Positions 1 to 7,377 are shown, numbered from the stretch's first letter. The stretch is DNA of 16,823 nt from Eutrophocola sp963925675 (GCA_963925675.1 CAWUSW010000089.1:1-16823), one strand, 5' to 3'. Made by a program: numbers and translations. The notes: generated by a model not told the origin, from the sequence alone.

Positions 1-160
1 AGGTTTTTTCTGAATCTGCAATAATCAGAATCGGCAATAACCAGACAAAAAATATCCCCACCATGAATAACAGGGCTAATCCAAAGGTAAGCACGGGAAG
101 GAGGACCACACCCGCCATGGTTAGTATCAAAAGGATGAAAAGGGTACTGATAACATTCAT
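1..160 (-). CDS. Small integral membrane protein, N-terminal part (runs off the window)
   Basis: Read on the minus strand, an ATG at 160 opens a frame that stays open to the window edge (53 codons plus one base). A GGAG Shine-Dalgarno sequence lies 6 bases upstream of the ATG. The peptide starts MNVISTLFILL and is almost wholly hydrophobic, with two likely membrane segments, followed by the polar stretch ADSEKT. A hydrophobic helix ending in a proline and followed by a short polar turn resembles the PLDc_N-type small membrane proteins of gammaproteobacteria, but that match is from memory and weak. The gene is divergent from the pair starting at 403. The plus-strand reading of this stretch (63-257) has no ribosome binding site and is taken as a shadow. 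The C-terminus and function cannot be judged. Confidence 0.6.
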   Translation of the reverse strand, partial: MNVISTLFILLILTMAGVVLLPVLTFGLALLFMVGIFFVWLLPILIIADSEKT

Positions 161-340
161 GGCCTACTCCGGCTGGTCAATACAACTATTTTTTAACGGT
201 TTTATGATTACTGTAGCGAGAATCATGCCAACTATTATATTGATATATTTCATGTAGTTATATTTTATTGCAATTGGTAGTAGCCTTGAATTTATCTAAT
301 AACACCAATACTTAGCGAAATATACCAATGCAAATAATTA

Positions 341-369
341 TTGTATTCAGCCCCATGCATAGGTGTAAT
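341..369 (+). promoter_or_regulatory. Candidate sigma70-type promoter for the small membrane-protein pair
   Basis: TTGTAT (341-346) and TGTAAT (364-369) are separated by 17 bases and sit about 34 bases before the ATG at 403. The -35 element matches the consensus only in its TTG; the -10 element matches at 5 of 6 positions. The surrounding gap (161-402) is AT-rich and otherwise unremarkable. Weak call from motif inspection only. Confidence 0.25.
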
Positions 370-402
370 AACAGTAATTATCTCCACGCAAGGGTTTAGC
401 CC

Positions 403-636
403 ATGAAACAGTGGCTAACTGAAAGAAAGCAAAGTGTACTGGATAAATATCGTTCTGTTATCCGTGAAAAAGCCATCGACCAGGCCAAGGTAGAAATTGC
501 CCTGGCCGGCAAAGACGTCACTGATTACAACGCTGACCAACTCGAGATTATCGTGAAGGCTCAGGAAGATAAAATTATTCAGCGCTATAAAAACTCGACA
601 CTGGTAGTTTTTCTTTTGGCGCTGGGTATTTACTGA
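403..636 (+). CDS. Small hypothetical protein, tail-anchored type
   Basis: This 77-residue protein has a charged, probably helical N-terminal part (about residues 1-62, rich in Lys, Glu, Asp and Arg) and ends in one short hydrophobic stretch (about residues 63-77, ending LLALGIY). That suggests a C-terminal membrane anchor with the charged part in the cytoplasm. I do not recognise a named family. An AGGG about 10 bases upstream is a weak ribosome binding site. Its TGA stop shares one base with the ATG of the next gene (TGATG at 634-638), the arrangement of translationally coupled partners, so the two products probably act together or are made in fixed ratio. No enzymatic motif is visible. Confidence 0.7.
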   Translation: MKQWLTERKQSVLDKYRSVIREKAIDQAKVEIALAGKDVTDYNADQLEIIVKAQEDKIIQRYKNSTLVVFLLALGIY

Positions 637-1010
637 TGTATAAATTACTCAAAATAGGCGCATTCATCATGGCCGGCCGGTTTCTAAAACCGCGTTTGAA
701 AGGTCTGATTAGCCTTATTATCTTTTGGTATGTCCTGCGTTTTCTCCATGCAGAGTATCTTAGCTATGTTGAATTATCAGACGATACTCAGTATCTGATT
801 GCGGCTGCACTGACAAAGATTGCCTTATACCTCCTGGCCTTTTTGATTTATGTTTTTATGGTAGAAAGAAAAATATTGTTGCGCACTCAACGCGAAATTG
901 AATCTCGACAGCAGCAGGAATCCAACTCTACAGAAGACGATGGTTTTGACTTCATCAGGCATAAGAAAAAACTTGATGGCTCTGCTGAAAAATTGCTGGG
1001 CAAGGATTAA
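636..1010 (+). CDS. Hypothetical membrane protein, coupled to the preceding gene
   Basis: A 124-residue protein whose start overlaps the stop of the upstream gene by one base. It has a basic N-terminus, a hydrophobic segment at about residues 24-40, a second at about 54-78 (around AAALTKIALYLLAFLIYVF), then a polar, Gln/Glu-rich and Lys-rich C-terminal tail (about 79-124). The topology looks like a two-helix membrane hairpin with a cytoplasmic tail. No enzymatic motif is seen and I do not recognise the family. It ends 60 bases before the pirin gene on the same strand, with no terminator between, so all three may be co-transcribed. Confidence 0.7.
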   Translation: MYKLLKIGAFIMAGRFLKPRLKGLISLIIFWYVLRFLHAEYLSYVELSDDTQYLIAAALTKIALYLLAFLIYVFMVERKILLRTQREIESRQQQESNSTEDDGFDFIRHKKKLDGSAEKLLGKD

Positions 1011-1070
1011 AACTCAAGGCTTTTTATTACTTAATACGTAAAAATTTATCATGCCTTTAAAGGAAAAATA

Positions 1071-1988
1071 ATGAGCTGGCAATTCGCCGACATCCCATCC
1101 GATAACGACAACAGCAATCCTGTAGAACTGGTGCTTAGTCCCCGGGCTAAAAGTATTGGCGCTTTCGAAGTAAAGCGTGCCTTACCCTCACGGCATAAAC
1201 AGATGATTGGACCCTTCATTTTTTTTGACCAAATGGGGCCGACGGTTTTTTCAGGTAAAACTGCCATGGATGTCCGTCCCCACCCGCACATCGGCATCTC
1301 AACAATCACCTGGTTATTTGAAGGAGAAATTCAGCACAAGGACAGCCTTGGTTTTGACATCACCATCCGACCCGGCGAAGTTAACTGGATGACCGCTGGC
1401 TCGGGGATTGTCCACTCTGAGCGTTCACCACAACGCCAGCGCAATGTGAATGCACCCTTGGGAGGCATTCAGTCCTGGGTAGCTCTGCCAATAGACTGCG
1501 AAGAAATCGCACCGGCTTTCACTCATTATTCTGCTGATCAAATCCCGCACTATGACGACGATGGCCTGAAAATATCACTGATAGTCGGTAGTGCTTTTGG
1601 CCAGACCTCACCAGTGATAACGCAGTCACCAACACTGTATGCTGAAATCAACCTTTCATCAGGCAAATCATTTATTATCCCTGACCTTGCCGAAGAAAGA
1701 GGCATCTATATTTATCAGGGTGAATTGGAAATTGCAGGCTGCACCTATCCCGAGGGCTCGATGCTGGTTTTAAGTTCAGCCAGGGATGTTGAAATTTTAG
1801 CGTCCCGGAGAACCAAGCTGATGCTGCTTGGCGGCGATGCAATGGAAGGTCCAAGGCACTTGTACTGGAATTTTGTTTCCAGCAGAAAGGAAAGAATAAA
1901 TCAGGCCAAAGACGACTGGCGTAAAGGACTTTTTGCTGGCGTTGCTGGTGACAAGGAATATATTCCGCTACCGGAAGATGAGGAATAG
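1071..1988 (+). CDS. Pirin family protein (cupin)
   Basis: This 305-residue protein has the size and two-cupin layout of bacterial pirins. The N-terminal half carries the signature RPHPHIGIS (residues 69-77) and later GSGIVHSE (110-117); H71, H73, H115 and E117 are the expected four metal ligands, normally Fe(II). The C-terminal half (about 190-290) is the second, non-metal cupin. Family members such as E. coli YhhW show quercetin 2,3-dioxygenase activity in vitro, and others act as redox-sensing regulators; nothing here picks between these. No signal peptide is present, so it should be cytoplasmic. An AAGGA 6-7 bases before the ATG fits the start. The gene converges with the polyphosphate kinase gene, leaving 49 bases without an obvious terminator. 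Confidence 0.93.
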   Translation: MSWQFADIPSDNDNSNPVELVLSPRAKSIGAFEVKRALPSRHKQMIGPFIFFDQMGPTVFSGKTAMDVRPHPHIGISTITWLFEGEIQHKDSLGFDITIRPGEVNWMTAGSGIVHSERSPQRQRNVNAPLGGIQSWVALPIDCEEIAPAFTHYSADQIPHYDDDGLKISLIVGSAFGQTSPVITQSPTLYAEINLSSGKSFIIPDLAEERGIYIYQGELEIAGCTYPEGSMLVLSSARDVEILASRRTKLMLLGGDAMEGPRHLYWNFVSSRKERINQAKDDWRKGLFAGVAGDKEYIPLPEDEE

Positions 1989-2037
1989 AAAACTCCAGCA
2001 AACAGGATCAGTAAAACTTGTCGCTTAAAGAGTCAGT

Positions 2038-3573
2038 TTATTTTTTGCCCGCAGACTTTTCATCGGGATCCAGATTTTTTTTCATTGCCTCACACAAGGT
2101 TTTAATAATCTCGACCCTGGCGACTTTTTTATCATTACCGGAAATAAGTGACCAGGGGGCAAACTCGGTGCTGGTATGTGCCACCATGTCGTTCACCGCC
2201 TCCTTGTAATCATCCCACCTTTCTCGATTGCGCCAGTCTTCATCGGTAATCTTATGCATCTTCCATGGGGTTTTTTCCCGTTCTTTAAAACGCTTAAGCT
2301 GTTCATCCTTACCCAAATGTATCCAGAATTTCAGCATGATAATACCGCTTTCGCATAACTGCTCCTCAAAATGATTAATCTCATTGTAAGAGCGTTTCCA
2401 TTCCTCTTCACGAGCAAATCCTTCAACACGCTCGACCAGTACTCTGCCATACCATGACCTGTCATAGATTGAGATATACCCCGCTAGCGGAATATGGCGC
2501 CAGAAACGCCAAAGATACTGATGCGCTTTTTCTTCATCGGTGGGGGCTGCAACTGAAAGCACTCTGTACAGGCGTGCATCAATTGCCCGGGTTACTCGCC
2601 TGATTGCCCCTCCCTTCCCGGATGCATCCCAACCTTCAAACACAGCAACTACTGACTTCTTCTGATGATGCGCTTTCCAGGCAAGATCAAATAATTTGCC
2701 TTGATAATGCTTCAGCTCATCATTGTATTGTTTGTCGCTTAAGGTCCTCGTGAGATCCACATGATCAAGAATAGTTAATCTGTTGGCTTCAAAATTATCG
2801 GTGAGGTGAGTAACTTGAATCTCTTCCTCGGCGTTGGCTTCGTCGTTCTTCTCGTTTTGTTTTTCTTCTCCCAACTTCGCTTCCATAGCATTCAGCAAAA
2901 TCTGGCCAACGGTAATATCGCGATAACGACGGTCTGTCGCCTCAATCAAATGCCAGGGAGACTGCCCTTTGTCACTTATTCGAATAGCCCTTTCCGACAC
3001 GCTGGCAAAGGCATCATATTGTTTGGAGAATTTTTCCAGCAAAGGAGACTTCTTGATTTTCATTTCAAGAATTCCCTGGTCTTTCTTCAACTGTTTTTCC
3101 ACTTCATGCTTGGGCAGATGAAACCAGAATTTGATTATCAACGCACCGTCCTGCACCAGCATGCGCTCAAATTCCACGATACGCCTTAATGCCTGCTCGA
3201 AATCACCATCATCAATTTTTCCAAAAACCCTGTCGATAATCGGCTGTGTATACCAGGAACCAAACATGATCCCTATGGTTCCGCGCTCTGGCAGGGTGCG
3301 CCAGAAACGCCAGTAGTCCGGACGCAAGCGCTGCTCGTCTGTTACTTCCCAGAACGCTGTGGTTTTGATATCACGGGTATCAAGCCATTCACTCAGGCGA
3401 TTCACTACCTCACCTTTACCAGCCCCTTCTACCCCCGAGACAATAATGATGACCGAGGTGTTGGATTTTTTCAGCAACTGCTGAGCTTCCAGCAAACGCG
3501 TATGCAAATCTGGCTCAACGGCCTGGAATTCTTTTTTTGAGAGTTTTCTGCCCAGCTCTGCGGCTTCAAACAT
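2038..3573 (-). CDS. pap: Polyphosphate:AMP phosphotransferase (two-domain PPK2, class II)
   Basis: The 511-residue protein consists of two fused PPK2 domains. Class II PPK2 enzymes move phosphate from polyphosphate to AMP, making ADP, in the cytoplasm. The C-terminal domain (about 280-500) looks active: Walker A GWDASGKGG (314-322, Lys320), then DRSWYGR (371-377) as Walker B, and the lid region rich in Arg and Lys after KFWIHLGKDEQ. The N-terminal domain (about 25-230) keeps a P-loop GVEGAGKG (47-54, Lys53), but the DR of its Walker B is lost (FGSWY, 104-108), so it is probably structural, as known for the class. A charged Glu/Lys/Asn linker lies at about 232-255. An AGGA 7 bases before the ATG supports the start. 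The upstream gap carries an FNR/Anr-type box, suggesting control by oxygen. Confidence 0.93.
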   Translation of the reverse strand: MFEAAELGRKLSKKEFQAVEPDLHTRLLEAQQLLKKSNTSVIIIVSGVEGAGKGEVVNRLSEWLDTRDIKTTAFWEVTDEQRLRPDYWRFWRTLPERGTIGIMFGSWYTQPIIDRVFGKIDDGDFEQALRRIVEFERMLVQDGALIIKFWFHLPKHEVEKQLKKDQGILEMKIKKSPLLEKFSKQYDAFASVSERAIRISDKGQSPWHLIEATDRRYRDITVGQILLNAMEAKLGEEKQNEKNDEANAEEEIQVTHLTDNFEANRLTILDHVDLTRTLSDKQYNDELKHYQGKLFDLAWKAHHQKKSVVAVFEGWDASGKGGAIRRVTRAIDARLYRVLSVAAPTDEEKAHQYLWRFWRHIPLAGYISIYDRSWYGRVLVERVEGFAREEEWKRSYNEINHFEEQLCESGIIMLKFWIHLGKDEQLKRFKEREKTPWKMHKITDEDWRNRERWDDYKEAVNDMVAHTSTEFAPWSLISGNDKKVARVEIIKTLCEAMKKNLDPDEKSAGKK

Positions 3574-3606
3574 TTTGACTTCCTGTTATTGTCACTCACA
3601 ATGACA

Positions 3607-3648
3607 AGCCTACTGCGCCTGACCATTGCAATGATTGACCCGCATCAA
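3607..3648 (-). promoter_or_regulatory. FNR/Anr-type box and class II promoter upstream of pap
   Basis: Read on the minus strand, 3648-3635 is TTGAT-GCGG-GTCAA, 9 of 10 matches to the FNR/Anr consensus TTGAT-N4-ATCAA. If its centre is put at -41.5, the -12 to -7 hexamer falls exactly on TAGGCT (3612-3607), which fits the TANNNT that class II FNR promoters need, and the transcript would start at about 3600, 27 bases before the ATG. Under equal base use a match this good is expected about 0.5 times per 16.8 kb but only about 0.004 times in this 132-base gap. No good -35 element is needed or seen. The site is seen in the sequence; the regulator is inferred. Confidence 0.5.
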
Positions 3649-3705
3649 CTCTTTATTAAGTCCTTGTAACCTTTCCTTGTGCCCATAGAAATCACTGTGA
3701 AAAAG

Positions 3706-4449
3706 TTAATCCTTCTTAAGAAAGCTACTAATAAGATCTACCGGCAGAGGAAATACGATGGTGGAATTCCCTTCTCCGGATATCTCCGTCAATGTCTGCA
3801 TATAACGCAGCTGAATGGCCTGGGGAGACTCTGAAAGTTTTTGCGCAGCAGCAACCAGTTGCTCTGATGCTTCCAACTCACCCTTTGCATGTATTACTTT
3901 GGCACGACGCTCACGCTCGGCTTCCGCCTGTTTCGCCATAGCCCTGATCATGGTCTCATCAAGGTCAACATGTTTTAACTCAACATTGGTCACCTTGATA
4001 CCCCAGCTGTCAGTTTGCTCATCAAGAATTTTCTGAATACCGATATTTAGCTGCTCTCTGCTTGCCAGCATTTCATCCAGCTCATGCTGCCCAAGAATGG
4101 AACGCAATGTGGTCTGGGCTAATTGACTGGTGGCTTCAAAATAATTCTCCACTTGAATAATGGCTTTTTCAGGATCAACAACCCGAAAATAGATAACGGC
4201 ATTTACTTTCACCGACACATTGTCTCGGGAAATCACATCCTGAGTTGGCACATCAAATACCAATGTCCGCATATCAACCTTTACCATTTGTTGAATCATC
4301 GGGATAATCAAAATCAGGCCCGGCCCTTTCACATTTTGAAATTTTCCAAGAAAGAAAACCACAGCTCTCTCGTATTCGCGCATGATATTGATGGCCGCAA
4401 ATAAAAATGCGCCGACCAACACCAGTAATAAAATTAAAAATACGTTCAT
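3706..4449 (-). CDS. Slipin (stomatin/SPFH-domain membrane protein)
   Basis: About 247 residues with the layout of bacterial slipins. One N-terminal membrane helix (about 2-23) is followed by an SPFH domain (about 25-180) with the family strings GPGLILIIP, FDVPTQDVISRD and TLRSILGQHELDE. A charged coiled-coil stretch follows (AKQAEAERERRAK and beyond, about 170-205), then a hydrophobic C-terminal strip, TIVFPLPVDLIS. In Pyrococcus the neighbouring NfeD-type protease cleaves the stomatin partner in just such a C-terminal hydrophobic strip. These proteins form membrane oligomers linked to microdomains. The gene follows nfeD by 57 bases on the same strand, the classic operon. AAGGAG precedes both an ATG at 4449 and a GTG one codon upstream (4452); ATG is preferred, and the two differ by one residue. 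Confidence 0.92.
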   Translation of the reverse strand: MNVFLILLLVLVGAFLFAAINIMREYERAVVFFLGKFQNVKGPGLILIIPMIQQMVKVDMRTLVFDVPTQDVISRDNVSVKVNAVIYFRVVDPEKAIIQVENYFEATSQLAQTTLRSILGQHELDEMLASREQLNIGIQKILDEQTDSWGIKVTNVELKHVDLDETMIRAMAKQAEAERERRAKVIHAKGELEASEQLVAAAQKLSESPQAIQLRYMQTLTEISGEGNSTIVFPLPVDLISSFLKKD

Positions 4450-4506
4450 CACACTGTCTCCTTTTCTTTTTACTTGTAATCAGCAAGAGCTGCTGGCTTT
4501 TTTTAA

Positions 4507-5943
4507 TTATATTTTTGTGACAATTAATTCCAGACCATTTATTTCTTTTATTCGAACCTTATCACCCGGATGAACAGGCGTGTCGGTCAGCGCCTGCCAT
4601 AATTCCCCTTCTACTTTCACCATACCAGACTCATCAAAACTGTCGATCACTTCAGCAGTCTTGCCAATAAACATCTGAATACCGGAAACCGGTCCCTGCC
4701 GCCTTATCTTCATGAAAATTCTCATGGTCACTATTAACAGCATAGCCGCCGCTGCAACCACAGCCGAGATCAACGGCATTGAGACGCGAAACATACCTAA
4801 ATCAGTATCTACCAGAATGATGGCACCAATTACAAAAGAGATAACCCCGCCTATTCCAAGAATACCAAAACTTGGAATAAAGGCTTCCGCTAATATTAGA
4901 ATAAGACCGAACAGTATCAAACCTAATCCGACATAGTTAATGGGTAACAACTGCAAACCATAGGCTGCCAATAATAAACAAATTGCCCCGGTAATTCCGG
5001 CAAAGCCAAATCCCGGGTTATAAAACTCAATAAGTATTCCATAGGCACCCAGCATTCCCAGAATAAGTATAAGATTGGGATCGGTAATCACCTTGAGAAA
5101 TTCTGTTCGCCAGTCCGGCGTATCCATGTGCAAGGTTTTGTCAGTGGTAGCAAGTACCATTACCTGTCCATCTACTGTCACCTGCATCCCGTTCATTTGC
5201 AGTAACAGATCGTCCAGATCATCCGCCACTATATCTATTACATTCATGCCCAGGGCTTCTGTTGCTGACAGTGTTGCCGCATCAGTCACAGCAGAGACCG
5301 CCCATTCTGCATTGCGCCCATGCAGTTCTGCCAGGCCCCTGATATAAGCCGTAGCATCATTCATGATTTTTCTTTCCATGGCTGTCGACCCTGAAGTCTG
5401 AGCTGATTCAGCTTCATCGCCATTAGCACCCGTTATATCCGTGGGTAATTCCTTGGGAAGTTCATCAGGTAGTTCATTGGGGAAGGAAGGCAAACCTATC
5501 TGGACCGGCGTGGCAGCACCAAGATTAGTGGCTGGGGCCATAGCAGCGACATGACTTGCATAAAGAATGTAGGTTCCGGCACTGGCGGCGCGAGAACCCT
5601 GCGGGTATACATAGGTTGCCACAGGTATTTCTGACTCAAGAATTGCCTGGATAATATCTCGCATGGCGAGATCCAGGCCTCCAGGGGTATCCATGGTAAT
5701 AATGGCCATGTAAATACCCTCATCACTGGCTTCGATAAGCCCCCGTTGCAGGTAATCACTGGTTGCTGGCCCGATAGCGCCATCGATGTTGAAAACACGC
5801 ACGGTGTCGGCGCTGGAAAAAAGAGATTCCTGCAAACGCGCCACGGCTGGCACGAGTACAAGCAAAACCAGTAATGCCGCCAGCAGGGTAGGTGCAGTTC
5901 TGCTTAAAGCATGTTTACTGAATATACTGGAATGCGCTTTCAT
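4507..5943 (-). CDS. nfeD: NfeD family protein with ClpP-like serine protease domain
   Basis: The 478-residue long-form NfeD starts at the ATG at 5943, which has a strong GGAGG 7 bases upstream and leads directly into a signal sequence (about residues 16-36). The ClpP-like domain (about 46-235) has MDTPGG (84-89), Ser121 in AASAGTYI and Lys192 in RKIMNDA, matching the Ser-Lys dyad of Pyrococcus 1510-N protease, followed by LAELHGRN. A cluster of membrane helices (about 290-410) and a C-terminal NfeD OB-fold (about 416-478, GKTAEVI through ELIVTKI) complete it. The known role is membrane quality control with the slipin encoded just downstream. Between Ser121 and Lys192 lies an acidic insert with three ELP steps (ELPDELPKELP). 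A longer frame from 6015 exists but adds an unlikely leader. Confidence 0.93.
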   Translation of the reverse strand: MKAHSSIFSKHALSRTAPTLLAALLVLLVLVPAVARLQESLFSSADTVRVFNIDGAIGPATSDYLQRGLIEASDEGIYMAIITMDTPGGLDLAMRDIIQAILESEIPVATYVYPQGSRAASAGTYILYASHVAAMAPATNLGAATPVQIGLPSFPNELPDELPKELPTDITGANGDEAESAQTSGSTAMERKIMNDATAYIRGLAELHGRNAEWAVSAVTDAATLSATEALGMNVIDIVADDLDDLLLQMNGMQVTVDGQVMVLATTDKTLHMDTPDWRTEFLKVITDPNLILILGMLGAYGILIEFYNPGFGFAGITGAICLLLAAYGLQLLPINYVGLGLILFGLILILAEAFIPSFGILGIGGVISFVIGAIILVDTDLGMFRVSMPLISAVVAAAAMLLIVTMRIFMKIRRQGPVSGIQMFIGKTAEVIDSFDESGMVKVEGELWQALTDTPVHPGDKVRIKEINGLELIVTKI

Positions 5944-5950
5944 CAACAGA

Positions 5951-5955
5951 CCTCC
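5951..5955 (-). promoter_or_regulatory. Ribosome binding site fixing the nfeD start
   Basis: GGAGG on the minus strand, 7 bases before the ATG at 5943. The in-frame ATG at 6015 has no comparable site and would place a poorly conserved-looking leader ahead of the signal sequence, so this site decides the start. Confidence 0.8.
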
Positions 5956-5985
5956 ATATTCATAAAATGGCGAAAGGTAAATCTC

Positions 5986-6027
5986 ACTGTATTGTGCAAA
6001 CAGACACGCCAACATGACTTATATCAA
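5986..6027 (-). promoter_or_regulatory. Possible FNR/Anr-type box and -10 element upstream of nfeD
   Basis: Minus strand 6027-6014 reads TTGAT-ATAA-GTCAT: one perfect FNR half-site and a 3 of 5 second half, 8 of 10 overall. With its centre at -41.5 the -12 to -7 hexamer is TACAGT (5991-5986), 4 of 6 to TATAAT and of the TANNNT form, giving a start at about 5979 and a 36-base leader. The geometry equals that upstream of pap. An 8 of 10 match is not rare in AT-rich DNA (another lies at 240-253 without a matching -10), so this is a weak call. Confidence 0.3.
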
Positions 6028-6095
6028 AGGCTCGTCCTACTTGCTAGAAAAGCGACCATTCAATTGCCCTGTATTGGGACCCGGATCAAGGCCCG

Positions 6096-7280
6096 CTACT
6101 CTGACCGAGCATTCCGGTAGTATTTTAACCAGGCAATTGCCAGAAAAATAATCAGCAGAAAAGGAAGTGCTCCAAGGTTCACAGTTTTCCAGCCAAAAGC
6201 ATTCTGCAACGCACCTGAAGACAGTGAGCCCAACGACACTGTTGAAAAAATTACAAAGTCATTCACTGCCTGAGCTTTGTTTCGCTCATTACTTTCATAG
6301 GTTTGGGTAAGAAGTGTGGTCGCGCCAACAAACAGGAAGTTCCAACTCAATCCCAGGAAAATCAATGACATCAAAAAATGACTGAAGCTTGCGCCCAACA
6401 GATTAATAGCAATACACAATACGCCAAATACTGCCCCTATAAACATAATGCGTAACACACCAAAACGCAGGATCAGAGTCCCGGTAAAAAAAGAAGGGGC
6501 AAACATTGCCATCACATGCCACTGGATTACTATTGCGGTATCTGCAAAGAGAAAAGCGGCCTGATCCATGGCCAGAGGCGTTGCCGTCATCACAAAAGAC
6601 ATAATGGCATAGCCCAAAGTTCCACAAATCAGGGCAACGATATATTCAGCCTGGCTGACAATTTCTTTAATGGGCCTGCCACTTTCCTTCCTGGCGGATC
6701 TTCTACTTCCTTTATCCTCTATATGCAGAAAACTGAGTACTGCAAAGCTCGCCAGATAAATAAATATGATAGCCATATAGCTACCGGCAAACTCAGCATC
6801 GCCAATCCACTCTCTGGACATTCGCGCCAACGTGGGTCCCGCAACGGCGGCTACCACTCCCCCCAGCATGGTGTAGGAAACAGCTTTACTCTTGTAGGCC
6901 AGCTCCACACTATCGGCTGCTGTAAATCTATAATAGTTACCAAAACCATTAAAAATTCCAATCAGGGCCGTACCACAAACAAACAACCAGAAATTACCAT
7001 TAATAATCGCGGTACTGGTGAGTACGCCCCCACCCACACCAAAACCACAGGCAATAAGAAAAGCGGCCTTACGTCCTATTTTCTCCATCACCATTGCAGC
7101 AGGAATACTGGTACACATCACAGCTATGAACTGGACTGCCAGCGGCAAGGTGGCCAAAGATTTATCGATTGCCAGGTTATATCCAACCAGGGCAGCCGTT
7201 GCCACAATCAATGAATTACAACTCATCATCAGTGCCTGAGCCACTGACAACAGGGGAACGTTACGATGTAACAGCTTCAA
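6096..7280 (-). CDS. MFS transporter, unknown substrate
   Basis: A 394-residue protein with about 12 hydrophobic segments and a polar central loop (around residues 190-210, rich in Arg, Lys and Ser) between the two six-helix halves. The motif A remnant MEKIGRKAA (65-73) follows helix 2. The stretch NYYRFTAAD (115-123) followed by a GGVVAAVAGP run (140-149) recalls the RfnT-like branch of MFS proteins, some of which carry riboflavin, but I see no FMN riboswitch and the substrate stays open. The start is TTG: a stop codon lies directly upstream in frame, and the first ATGs (codons 18 and 19) would cut into helix 1. The only Shine-Dalgarno-like sequence is a weak GGA about 8 bases before. It follows ald by 97 bases and may be co-transcribed. 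Confidence 0.85.
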   Translation of the reverse strand: MKLLHRNVPLLSVAQALMMSCNSLIVATAALVGYNLAIDKSLATLPLAVQFIAVMCTSIPAAMVMEKIGRKAAFLIACGFGVGGGVLTSTAIINGNFWLFVCGTALIGIFNGFGNYYRFTAADSVELAYKSKAVSYTMLGGVVAAVAGPTLARMSREWIGDAEFAGSYMAIIFIYLASFAVLSFLHIEDKGSRRSARKESGRPIKEIVSQAEYIVALICGTLGYAIMSFVMTATPLAMDQAAFLFADTAIVIQWHVMAMFAPSFFTGTLILRFGVLRIMFIGAVFGVLCIAINLLGASFSHFLMSLIFLGLSWNFLFVGATTLLTQTYESNERNKAQAVNDFVIFSTVSLGSLSSGALQNAFGWKTVNLGALPFLLIIFLAIAWLKYYRNARSE

Positions 7281-7377
7281 TCAATTTGTCCAGTAAGCGC
7301 AAAAAAAATCATTGGAAGGTAACAATCGGAACATGAGTTTAGAGCCCTGACATTAAAAGCAGGCTATAACAGGCCAG

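Noticed and set aside
240..253. TTGAT-ATAT-TTCAT as a further FNR-type box
   Set aside because: Matches 8 of 10 positions, but the expected -10 position in either direction (GCTACA or GGTAGT) does not fit TANNNT; likely chance in AT-rich DNA.
63..257. Plus-strand 64-codon frame at the left end
   Set aside because: It overlaps the minus-strand membrane protein that has a GGAG site, and itself has neither a ribosome binding site nor a recognisable domain.
2806..3189. Plus-strand frame starting with a hydrophobic stretch opposite pap
   Set aside because: The hydrophobic stretch is the complement of the charged Glu/Lys linker of Pap; no ribosome binding site and no continuing membrane pattern.
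5944..6015. Upstream extension of NfeD to an ATG at 6015
   Set aside because: The ATG at 5943 has a strong GGAGG and is followed directly by the signal sequence; the extension would also overlap the likely promoter.
6516..7214. Long plus-strand open frame (232 codons) opposite the MFS gene
   Set aside because: It lies wholly antisense to a clear membrane transporter; the peptide is rich in His, Asn, Gly and Ser with no fold-like pattern and no ribosome binding site.
7281..7377. FMN riboswitch or terminator between ald and the MFS gene
   Set aside because: Only 97 bases, with no RFN-element motifs and no stable stem followed by T.
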